A DNA stretch of 53,017 nucleotides from Puniceicoccaceae bacterium K14 (GTDB lineage: Bacteria; Verrucomicrobiota; Verrucomicrobiia; Opitutales; Opitutaceae): contig JAKYXN010000038.1 of NCBI GenBank assembly GCA_022538095.1, positions 1 to 53,017 on the forward strand. Reading direction: 5' to 3'. A program made the translations under genes and the position numbers. The notes below the pieces were generated by a model. That model made no database searches, was not told the origin of the DNA, and worked only from the letters and a program-made list of their open reading frames with translations. Positions 1 through 7,383 of the stretch are shown piece after piece; the first letter of the stretch is position 1; each line of letters starts with the position of its first letter.

Positions 1-37
1 GTCGCAAATGGATTTAGAAATGTAGTCAAATGCCTCG

Positions 38-119
38 CTGACGCGAAGCGTCAGTCGACCGACAGGTCGAGAGCTTGCTCCGGGGATCTTTTACTACAAA
101 TATGTTTCGCTAGCGAAAC
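38..119. repeat. Cluster of four short inverted repeats upstream of the TonB receptor
   Basis: Four perfect palindromes sit side by side: CTGACGC-GAA-GCGTCAG (38-54), TCGACC-GACA-GGTCGA (55-70), GAGC-TT-GCTC (71-80) and the uninterrupted GTTTCGCTAGCGAAAC (104-119). The density suggests a structured or REP-like intergenic element, or a folded 5' leader. It lies 116-197 bases before the receptor start. A TTGACA occurs at 146-151, but I see no convincing -10 partner. Function unknown. Confidence 0.5.
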
Positions 120-234
120 GTTTACGTTACGCAGCTATCCGGTTGTTGACAGTGCGGTTGTCTGAGTAATCGCTTTGGGTAGGTTATCCATTTTTTGTGG
201 AAATTTCTGACTGCAAACTATCGCTAAGCTACAA

Positions 235-3078
235 ATGAAAAAAATTAAAACTCTGGCACTCAGTGTCGCATCCTTGGTTGTCCTGACAGGCCAACTTGCA
301 ACTGCCGCTACCTTGAGTGGGGTCGTGAAAGCATTTGATTCTGAAATGCCGTTATCCGGAGCTCGAGTGCGGATCGAGAGTCTTGGACTGAGCGGAGTGA
401 CTGATGACTCTGGACGTTTCGCAATTTCAGGTCTCGATTCTGGTGAGTATTTGGTGAAGGTATATTACATCGGCCTTGGAAGTACACTTGAAACTGTTAG
501 TGTAAGTGAGACGAGTTCGGATTTGATTGAGTTCTTAATTGGTGAAGAAGTCATTGAATTGGACCCACTTGTTGTTGAAGGACAAAAGCTCGGGCAAGCG
601 AAAGCGCTAAATTTGCAACGTTCTGCGAGTGTATTGAAAAATTTGGTGGCGGCCGATGCGTTCGGGAATTTCCCGGATGAAAACGCTGCTGAAGCATTAC
701 AACGCGTTTCCGGTGTATCCATCGAGCACGATCAGGGCGAAGGTCGTTACGTGGTAATACGGGGTGTTGATCCCGATTTGAACTTGGTATCGGTTGATGG
801 CGTTGCGTTGCCGTCGCCGGAAGGTGATACGCGCAAGGTAGCATTGGATGTTATCCCTACCGAAATCTTAGAGCGCCTTGAGGTGAGTAAAACCTATACC
901 GCTGATATGGATGGTGGATCTATTGGGGGAAATGTTAACCTAAAAACTGTAAGTGTTTTTGATAAAGGAGGAAAGTTTGGTTCGGTAAAGGGGCAACTTC
1001 TTTACAACGACCTCGTTGGGAAAGCGTCATACGCATTAAGTGCCGCTTATGGCGATTTGTTAGGGGCTGATGGTCGGACTGGGGTTATGGTTGCGGCGAG
1101 CGTCCAAGAACGTGACTTTGGTTCGAACAATATTGAAGTAGGAGACCCTTGGTATGAGGAAAAAGATGGAGTCGGCACTGAGAGGTACTTCGCTCCAGAA
1201 ATCGAATACAGGGAATATATTGTTACCCGCGAGCGTCAATCTGTCAGTGCGAATATTGAGCATATGCTTGGCGATAATAGCCAACTTTATCTCCGTACAT
1301 CTTACAGTTATTTCAGCGATCAGGAGTTTCGTTCGAGAACAGAAGTCAAATTTGAATCAGGAGCTGAGGAAAAGGATGATAATCAGAATTCTGTGAATCT
1401 CACACATACGGAGGTAGGGGCGACAGTGCTTAATGTTGAGGACACCGATCGGGACCTCAAGGATCGCTTTGAAGAGCAAGAAATCTATACGGTCGCGTTG
1501 GGCGGTGAAACACTTGCTAACGATTGGAGGATTAGTTACCAAGCGTCCATTTCTCACGCGGAAGAAAATGAGCCAGATCGTTTGGATACGGATTTTCGTA
1601 ATGGGGACACTTCGGATGTTAGCTATGATTTTTCAAATTCTACGCAACCTGTAGTGACTGTCGAAGGAGGGTCCGATCTTTTTGATGCTTCAAATTTCGA
1701 ATTGGATGAGGCGGTTGTGGAAAACAATGTTTCTGAAGATGACAAGGTGGCATTTAAGGTCGATTTTCGTCGCGACCTGTTTTTAGGAAACGCGCCGAGT
1801 TTCGTAAAGTTCGGGACTAAATTTAGCCAGAGAGAAAAGTCGGTAGATAACGATGCAAAGGCGTATAGCCCTGATTCGTTTGAAATGACTTTGGCAGATG
1901 TTGCCGAGTATAGCTCGGACTATCCTTATTTCACCGATGAAGATGGGTATTTGAGAGCTGATGCAGACGAACTTCGAACGATCATCAAAGCTGAGATCGC
2001 TAGTGGAGGACTTGAGTTTGAAGAAGACGATTACGCGGAGAGCTTTAAACTCGATGACTACGTGACGGAGGAGGATATTTTAGCGGTTTATGGAATGCTA
2101 GAAACGCAAGTTGGCGAGTGGACATTGAATGGCGGGCTTCGTTACGAGCAAACGGAAACGGATACGCAAGGATTTGGAGCTGTATTCATAGAAGATATAG
2201 AAGATCCTGGTGAGGAAATATTTTCAGAATTTGAGGAACTTGAGAAAACGAATAAGTATTCAGATTTGCTGGTTAGCCTGAACGCACGTTACGAGATCGA
2301 TGAAAATTCGATTATTAGAACGTCTTTTAGTAATACGATCTCCCGCCCTAAGTTTGGTGATTTCGCTTTTCGAAGAGAAATCCATCGTGTTGATGAAGAA
2401 ATCGAAGGTGGGAACCCCGATCTAGACCCTTATGAGTCAACAAACTTTGACATTTCTTATGAGCGATACATTGAGCCTTTAGGGCAGTGGTCGATTAGTC
2501 TGTTTTACAAAGAAATCGATTCTTTTATCTACACGAGTCTTAGTGAAATCAAAGATGAGAGTAGTAGCGAATTCGGCTATGAGCTTATTACGCCACAAAA
2601 TGGTGAAAGCGCTTCCGTTCGTGGTTTGGAGATTAATTGGCAACAAGACCTAGGATCTTACGCGGATTTTCTTAAAGGGTTTGGTATTTATGCGAATGTT
2701 ACGTTTGCTGATAGCGAATCAGAAGGGTATCTGGAGAGAGAGGATGAGACTCTACCATTCTTGAAACAATCTGATATTATTTCGAATTTATCTTTATCAT
2801 ATGAAAACGAAAAAATGCTATTCCGTTTGTCTAGCACGTATCGTGATGAATACCTCGATGAAATTGGAGAAAATGTTGATGAAGACAGATACATTGCTTC
2901 CCATTTCCAAATAGATGCTAAAGCGGTCTATAAGATAAATTCCAATATGTCTGTATTTTTGGATGCGATCAATCTCACCGATGAGCCCCTAGAAGCTTAC
3001 TACGGCGACAAGAGTCGTTTGAGCCAATACGAATCGTATTCTTGGTCTGCGAAGCTTGGTTTTAAGTGGACGCACTAA
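235..3078 (+). CDS. TonB-dependent receptor with CarboxypepD-reg-like N-terminal domain
   Basis: This is an outer-membrane TonB-dependent transporter of 947 residues. Residues 1-24 form a signal peptide ending in ATAA. Residues 25-100 are a CarboxypepD_reg-like beta-sandwich. A TonB-box-like IELDPLVV follows at 107-114. The plug domain at about 125-240 contains the typical segments FPDENAAEALQRVSGVSI, YVVIRG and GGSIGGNVNLKT, which resemble the TonB receptor subfamily found in Xanthomonas and Caulobacter. The rest is a 22-strand-type barrel ending in an aromatic strand (KLGFKW). The substrate is not shown by the sequence. The next gene on the same strand encodes a secreted phytase-like propeller, which makes phytate or a related polyphosphate ligand a reasonable guess. 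The ATG start has no Shine-Dalgarno sequence, as for most genes here. Confidence 0.93.
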   Translation: MKKIKTLALSVASLVVLTGQLATAATLSGVVKAFDSEMPLSGARVRIESLGLSGVTDDSGRFAISGLDSGEYLVKVYYIGLGSTLETVSVSETSSDLIEFLIGEEVIELDPLVVEGQKLGQAKALNLQRSASVLKNLVAADAFGNFPDENAAEALQRVSGVSIEHDQGEGRYVVIRGVDPDLNLVSVDGVALPSPEGDTRKVALDVIPTEILERLEVSKTYTADMDGGSIGGNVNLKTVSVFDKGGKFGSVKGQLLYNDLVGKASYALSAAYGDLLGADGRTGVMVAASVQERDFGSNNIEVGDPWYEEKDGVGTERYFAPEIEYREYIVTRERQSVSANIEHMLGDNSQLYLRTSYSYFSDQEFRSRTEVKFESGAEEKDDNQNSVNLTHTEVGATVLNVEDTDRDLKDRFEEQEIYTVALGGETLANDWRISYQASISHAEENEPDRLDTDFRNGDTSDVSYDFSNSTQPVVTVEGGSDLFDASNFELDEAVVENNVSEDDKVAFKVDFRRDLFLGNAPSFVKFGTKFSQREKSVDNDAKAYSPDSFEMTLADVAEYSSDYPYFTDEDGYLRADADELRTIIKAEIASGGLEFEEDDYAESFKLDDYVTEEDILAVYGMLETQVGEWTLNGGLRYEQTETDTQGFGAVFIEDIEDPGEEIFSEFEELEKTNKYSDLLVSLNARYEIDENSIIRTSFSNTISRPKFGDFAFRREIHRVDEEIEGGNPDLDPYESTNFDISYERYIEPLGQWSISLFYKEIDSFIYTSLSEIKDESSSEFGYELITPQNGESASVRGLEINWQQDLGSYADFLKGFGIYANVTFADSESEGYLEREDETLPFLKQSDIISNLSLSYENEKMLFRLSSTYRDEYLDEIGENVDEDRYIASHFQIDAKAVYKINSNMSVFLDAINLTDEPLEAYYGDKSRLSQYESYSWSAKLGFKWTH

Positions 3079-3103
3079 TTGAATAATTTTAGCTGAGATC
3101 AAT

Positions 3104-3145
3104 AAGCAGCAGGTGTTCAGTTATTGAGCGTCTGCTGCTTTAAAT
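3104..3145 (+). terminator. Stem-loop between TonB receptor and phytase-like gene
   Basis: AAGCAGCAG (3104-3112) pairs with CTGCTGCTT (3132-3140) around a 19-base loop, followed by TTAAATTAATT. The stem is good but the T-run is broken, so it may be a weak terminator or attenuator that lowers readthrough into the downstream gene, or an mRNA-stabilising hairpin. Confidence 0.4.
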
Positions 3146-3158
3146 TAATTATAGAACG

Positions 3159-4217
3159 ATGAATAATTTTAAAAACACATTCAGCGTGTTGTTACTAGGA
3201 GTTACACTTAGCGGTGTCTCTTATTCTCAAAACGATGAAGTCTTGGTAGGAGAAGCATTTTTCTCTCAAATCGATGAGGCAGATAATATCGATTCACTTG
3301 CCATTTGGAAGGATTCCAACACCGACGAGGTGACGCTTTATGCAACCGCGAAAGGTACGCATCGCTTGGCTGTGAGTGATGCGGAGAACGGATTTCCGCT
3401 TCCTTACATGGGTACAAAAGGAGTGGAGGCAGGGCAGTATAATCGGCCTAATGGCATCGCAGTGGCTGGCGATTTTCTTTTTGTTGTTGAGCGTGACAAT
3501 CGACGTGTTCAGGTAACGGACCTTTCTAGGGAAGTGACCCTTGGTTTCTTTGGCTTGGATTCGTTGATCAAACCATATGGATTATATATCCAGTCATTGG
3601 ATTCGGGGACTTTTCGAGTCTTTGTTACGGACGATTATGCGTTGGTCCCAGAGGTAGATGAACCATTACGTGAAGGTGGGGCTAAGGGACGTATCAAGCA
3701 ATTTATTGTTGGGATTGATAAGGGATCGATGAATGCAAAGCTGGAAAAGACCTTTGGTGCGGACGTCGGCGAAAGCACCTTGCACGTTGTGGAATCGATT
3801 TCTGGGGACCCCTTCTATGATCGGTTGTTAATAGCCGACGAAGATCCTGTTAATGGAATGAGTATTAAAGTGTTTGATATGAAAGGGGCTTTTACAGGAG
3901 AGTCTTTGGGCGATGGTATTTTTAAATATCAACCTGAGGGAATCGCATTGTGGGAAACTGGCGAAAAATCGGGAATTTGGATTTGCGCTGATCAGGGGAA
4001 GGCAAAGACGATTTATCGGCTCTTTGATCGTGAAACATTGGAGTATAGAGGATCTTTTGTTGGTAAGTATACCAGTAATACTGATGGTATCTGCCTTTAT
4101 CCGTATTCGATAGGAAAATACTCGATGGGACTATTCTATGCAGTTCACGATGATTCGGGTGTTGGAGCCTGGTCCTTGAAGGATATAGTTGAAGCGATTG
4201 CTTTGGAGAAAAACTAG
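3159..4217 (+). CDS. Secreted beta-propeller protein, 3-phytase (BPP)-like
   Basis: The protein has 352 residues with an N-terminal signal peptide (about 1-23, ending VSYSQ). It would act in the periplasm or outside the cell. The pattern fits beta-propeller phytases, which remove phosphate from phytate using calcium. An early DSLAIW segment is followed by strand repeats, and the C-terminal half contains PEGIALW, then ICADQGKAKTIYRLFDRE, YRGSFVG and TDGICL. These correspond to the EGL-ALY, SSQG...YAIYDR, GSF and TDGID blocks of known BPP enzymes. Its 81-base distance from a TonB receptor matches the BPP/TonB-receptor pairing reported in aquatic bacteria. The N-terminal half is divergent, with an NRPNGIAVAGDFLFVVERDNRRVQV stretch reminiscent of NHL or SMP-30 propellers, so another propeller hydrolase remains possible. 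Confidence 0.65.
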   Translation: MNNFKNTFSVLLLGVTLSGVSYSQNDEVLVGEAFFSQIDEADNIDSLAIWKDSNTDEVTLYATAKGTHRLAVSDAENGFPLPYMGTKGVEAGQYNRPNGIAVAGDFLFVVERDNRRVQVTDLSREVTLGFFGLDSLIKPYGLYIQSLDSGTFRVFVTDDYALVPEVDEPLREGGAKGRIKQFIVGIDKGSMNAKLEKTFGADVGESTLHVVESISGDPFYDRLLIADEDPVNGMSIKVFDMKGAFTGESLGDGIFKYQPEGIALWETGEKSGIWICADQGKAKTIYRLFDRETLEYRGSFVGKYTSNTDGICLYPYSIGKYSMGLFYAVHDDSGVGAWSLKDIVEAIALEKN

Positions 4218-4226
4218 AGAAATAAG

Positions 4227-5333
4227 TTATCGATAAACTTTAATACTGTTTGATTTGATGATGAGCCAGGCTTTGGAGCCTGGCTCAATTTTTAGCTCTT
4301 TGACGGCACTTGCGGTGAGTTCTATTGAAAGTGGATCGATCTCTGAGTTGTCAACTTGAGCACGGATTAAAAATTTGTTGTTGAGAGAGGCTACTCTTTT
4401 GATGGTTGCTAGGATACAATTGCGAGCTGAGATATTAGTGATTTTTTCTGTAGATACAAGAATGTCATTTGATGGGATGCCTACCGTGATGCGAGTTCCA
4501 ACTCGTTCATCAATGCGCGGGATAACTAAGCTGGGCGAATTGCTTTGCTTGCCGAGGTGAATGATGGAGTTGTCTTCTGAGTGTGATTTTAAAGCTGTCG
4601 TGAGAATGTTTTGAAAGCCTTCACGAGCGGCTATGGGGTAGACTTTGGGAGTGGAAAAGAGTTTCGAAGGGGTGTCCTGAGCGATGATATTGCCTGCTTC
4701 AATGGCTATGACTTCGTCACAGAGAGCTAGGAGTTCTGTGGGATTGTGTGACACTATAAGGATGCTGGGTTCGAAGGTCTCTTTGATTTTTAGCAAGTAG
4801 GGAAGGATCTTGTTCCGTAGGCTGATGTCGAGCGATGCTAGCGGTTCGTCTAGTAGCAGGAGCTTCGGGTTTATGCAAAGAGCTCTGCCGAGAGCGACCC
4901 TTTGTTTTTCTCCTCCGGAGAGTTGGTTGGGGAATCTTTCGAGAAGATCGGAAAGGTCTAAAATTTCGATAATTTCTGAGCGGAGGCTTTGATAGTCTGT
5001 GTTGAGAGAACTTGTATTAAAAACTGCAGAGTCCAAGTTTTGCAGGACATTCCAGTGTGGAAACAAAAGGAGGTCTTGAGGAACGTATCCAAATTTTCTT
5101 TCTTTTATTGGCTTGTTTATTCCGGATTTCGAGTCGAGCCAAGTAGTCCCGCCAATCTCCAAATTACCGGACGCATTTTTTTGTATTCCAGCAATGATTT
5201 CGAGAAATGAAGTTTTTCCGGAGCCGGATTTGCCGAACACTCCGAGAGCTTGGGATGAGGATTGAAATTTGATCTCAAGACTAAATGTATCCAAGCGTAA
5301 ATGGATATCGGCTTTGATGTGATGGTTATTCAT
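4227..5333 (-). CDS. modC: Molybdate ABC transporter ATP-binding protein ModC
   Basis: ATPase subunit of the molybdate importer, 368 residues, close to the usual ModC length. Visible motifs are Walker A GKSGSGKTS (about 34-42), Q-loop FGYVPQDLLLFPHWNV, signature LSGGEKQRVALGRAL, Walker B LLLLDEPLASLD and the H-loop region IVSHNP. The C-terminal third (from about 230) is a molybdate-binding TOBE-like domain ending TASAVKELKIEPGSKAWL. The ATG follows the modB stop codon with no gap (TAA then ATG), so translation is probably coupled. Its 3' end carries an antisense terminator hairpin for the convergent gene. Confidence 0.93.
   Translation of the reverse strand: MNNHHIKADIHLRLDTFSLEIKFQSSSQALGVFGKSGSGKTSFLEIIAGIQKNASGNLEIGGTTWLDSKSGINKPIKERKFGYVPQDLLLFPHWNVLQNLDSAVFNTSSLNTDYQSLRSEIIEILDLSDLLERFPNQLSGGEKQRVALGRALCINPKLLLLDEPLASLDISLRNKILPYLLKIKETFEPSILIVSHNPTELLALCDEVIAIEAGNIIAQDTPSKLFSTPKVYPIAAREGFQNILTTALKSHSEDNSIIHLGKQSNSPSLVIPRIDERVGTRITVGIPSNDILVSTEKITNISARNCILATIKRVASLNNKFLIRAQVDNSEIDPLSIELTASAVKELKIEPGSKAWLIIKSNSIKVYR
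4262..4293 (+). terminator. Intrinsic terminator of the phytase-like gene, inside the 3' end of modC
   Basis: TGAGCCAGGCT (4262-4272), loop TTGG, then AGCCTGGCTCA (4277-4287): an 11-bp perfect stem followed by ATTTTT. It lies 45 bases past the phytase-like stop codon but within the antisense coding sequence of modC, so the modC C-terminal codons also encode the hairpin. Confidence 0.8.
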
Positions 5334-6011
5334 TTAGCTTCGGTCGTCTTTCTTTTGAAAAGGCCGCGAGAGACGTTCGGTTAGATAAATGGCGAGAAAC
5401 CCGATTGCGAGGGAGATGAATACGAGAGTGTTGGCTCGTGAGTCGTTACCAGATTGGTGGGCGCTGTAGATTGCCGATGAGAGGGTTTGGGTACGTCCTG
5501 GGATATTTCCAGCTACGATGATTGTTGCCCCAAATTCGCCTACAGCTCTTGTGAAACCTAGGATGCCAGCTGCAATGAGTCCACGCGAGGCTAGGGGAAG
5601 TGTAATTGAAAGTAGTATACGGGTGAAGCTCATTCCGAGGGTTTGACCCATTTGCTCAAGTCGAGGGTTAACTGCTTCAATGCTTACTCGAGCTGTCCGA
5701 ACAACGAGAGGGAAGGACATAATCGTGCAGGCGAGGACGACAGCTTTCCAATCGAGTAGGACATCTAGATCGATTCCAAGTGTATCGCGACCTAGGATGC
5801 CGTTGTCTGCTAAAAGTCTTAGGAGCAAAAAGCCGACAGCGGTGGGTGGCAAAACAAGTGGTAGGCTAATTAGCGTCGAAAGAGCGTTTTTTCCTGTAAA
5901 TTCGTAGCGTGCTAAAACGTAAGCGATGGCGGTGCCTGTACTGAGCGTTAAACAGGTAGACAGCGTTGCCCATAGCAATGTGTTGATTACAATTGTGGAA
6001 ATACCGTCCAT
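5334..6011 (-). CDS. modB: Molybdate ABC transporter permease ModB
   Basis: Inner-membrane permease of 225 residues with about five or six hydrophobic segments. Diagnostic stretches are [12 protein letters not shown] near the middle and the ATPase-coupling EAA-type loop [21 protein letters not shown], followed by [17 protein letters not shown], which is typical of ModB. It lies between modA (24-base gap) and modC (no gap) in one minus-strand unit. No ModE regulator and no molybdenum-cofactor or molybdoenzyme genes are seen in the window, so the consumer of the molybdate lies elsewhere. Confidence 0.93.
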   Translation of the reverse strand: MDGISTIVINTLLWATLSTCLTLSTGTAIAYVLARYEFTGKNALSTLISLPLVLPPTAVGFLLLRLLADNGILGRDTLGIDLDVLLDWKAVVLACTIMSFPLVVRTARVSIEAVNPRLEQMGQTLGMSFTRILLSITLPLASRGLIAAGILGFTRAVGEFGATIIVAGNIPGRTQTLSSAIYSAHQSGNDSRANTLVFISLAIGFLAIYLTERLSRPFQKKDDRS

Positions 6012-6035
6012 TCAAACTTCAAGAATCAGGGGGAA

Positions 6036-6860
6036 CTATGAAGATTGGTTTGTCGGATTGGCGATCATAAACCCATGTTCTTCGAAGACTGATCGTGCAG
6101 AGGGCGAACGTAGAAAATCGAGAAATTTTTTGGCTTCCTCCAAATTTTGGCTCCGATTGAGGCGAGCAGCAGAGTAGATGATGGGGGATGTTTTTTGAGA
6201 TTCTATTTCGTACAGTAGTTGTAAGTCGGTCGCCCGACTCATGTAGTCAGTTTTGTACACAAACCCTATGAGCCTTCGGTTGGCGATGACTTGGTGGAGA
6301 ACTGAGCGTGCATCGGTAGCGTAAGAAGCTTTGCTAGATACGAATTGCCAAAGACTGGAATGAGGGCTGCCTGCTGCTTCGAGCCACTGCTTGGCGTAGC
6401 TGCCAGCAGGTACAAAATCTGGGTGTCCGAGGGCAAAAAATTCGTTGTTTGTTTGTGCTAAATCAGAGGCGTGTTCGATTCGAAAACTTGAGTCTTTATG
6501 AGCAATTATAACGAGTTTGTTTTTCAATATTTGGATTCGAGACTGTGGCGTGATTAGGTCGTGCTCATCGAGCTTATCCATCCAAAACGTGTTGGCGCTG
6601 ATAAATATGTCCGCTTTGGGAGAAGCGACTAATTGTTGAGCTAACGTACCTGACCCCGAAAAGTTGAATACGATTTTGCTATCCGAGGAATTTTGGTAAA
6701 CTCCAGAAATTGTGTGAAGAGCATCGGCAAGACTGGCGGCGGCGTAGACTATTATTTCGTTTTCTGTTTTCTTATCTTTGTAAGAATCACAGCAATTTAA
6801 ACCGGTTAACGCTATTAGAAGTAATGTTAAAATAACTTTGATTCGTTTAGAAAAGTGCAT
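6036..6860 (-). CDS. modA: Molybdate-binding periplasmic protein ModA
   Basis: Substrate-binding protein of the molybdate importer, 274 residues from the chosen ATG at 6858-6860. It starts with a basic and hydrophobic export signal (MHFSKRIKVILTLLLIALTG) followed by Asn-Cys-Cys, so it may be a lipoprotein, although the lipobox is not canonical. ModA signatures are VYAAASLADAL, FNFSGSGTLAQQL, ADIFISAN, FWMDKL and the late ATDARSVLHQV and VYKTDY segments. An upstream in-frame TTG at 6900-6902 would add 14 residues before the signal peptide; I rejected it because the signal peptide should be N-terminal. First gene of modABC. Confidence 0.9.
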   Translation of the reverse strand: MHFSKRIKVILTLLLIALTGLNCCDSYKDKKTENEIIVYAAASLADALHTISGVYQNSSDSKIVFNFSGSGTLAQQLVASPKADIFISANTFWMDKLDEHDLITPQSRIQILKNKLVIIAHKDSSFRIEHASDLAQTNNEFFALGHPDFVPAGSYAKQWLEAAGSPHSSLWQFVSSKASYATDARSVLHQVIANRRLIGFVYKTDYMSRATDLQLLYEIESQKTSPIIYSAARLNRSQNLEEAKKFLDFLRSPSARSVFEEHGFMIANPTNQSS

Positions 6861-7382
6861 GGAGCGAGTGTTGAACGCTGCAAACGAACTGAATGTTGGC
6901 AATTGAAATTCATGGCGAACTGGATGAGTGAAGTTCGCTTAAGCTAGATTCAATTAGCCGGAAAATTCTTACTCAATTAACTGTGTACGCAGCTGTCTGG
7001 AGTTGATTCCTGTGAAACTTCGGTCCGGTAATTCATTCGTGACTGCTCTGTTTTAAGTAAAAGGCGAGTCGGGAGCTGCCTAAAAATGGGTATGAGATGA
7101 GTAGTTAGAATTACTTTGGTTTTCGAGGTCGATTTTCCTTCTTTTTGAAATTCTGAGAACAATTTGGGTTTAATTAAGAGAGCATCGAGTGACGCGGGCT
7201 TGCCGATAAGGTTGATAGTACGTTGGTTACGAAAAACTTAGAAATTAGATAAACCTAGACGATATATCCTGCATTTTATTTCAGTATTTAAGTATTTATA
7301 TGGATGGTAAGCTTAATGTTCCAGAGGCGTTGGCCGATCAAATAGGTCATCTACTTTCATATTTAATGCCCATACAATTTTA
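6861..7382. other. Intergenic region between divergent modA and the histidine kinase
   Basis: This 522-base stretch should hold the divergent promoters of modABC and of the kinase. I see no ModE-type operator, no molybdenum-cofactor riboswitch fold and no tRNA. The right end holds a coding-like 27-codon ORF (7300-7383). A 61-codon TTG-started minus-strand ORF at 6977-7162 has no recognisable features and is not annotated. Confidence 0.4.
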
Positions 7383-7383
7383 A
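7300..7383 (+). CDS. Short upstream ORF (27 codons) overlapping the kinase start
   Basis: ATG at 7300 opens a 27-residue frame (starts MDGKLNVPEALADQ, ends LMPIQF) that closes with a TAA sharing one base with the kinase ATG (TAATG at 7381-7385). That geometry is classic for translational coupling. The kinase start has no Shine-Dalgarno sequence of its own, which fits reinitiation. The peptide is amphipathic rather than random-looking, but I recognise no family. It could be a leader peptide, a small protein, or chance. Confidence 0.35.
   Translation: MDGKLNVPEALADQIGHLLSYLMPIQF

Noticed and set aside
4227-6860. A molybdenum-cofactor or molybdoenzyme gene cluster around modABC
   Set aside because: No moa, moe, mob or molybdoenzyme gene is present; the neighbours are a phytase-like gene and a histidine kinase.
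6977-7162. 61-codon minus-strand ORF before modA
   Set aside because: It starts with TTG, has no family resemblance, and lies where the modA promoter should be.
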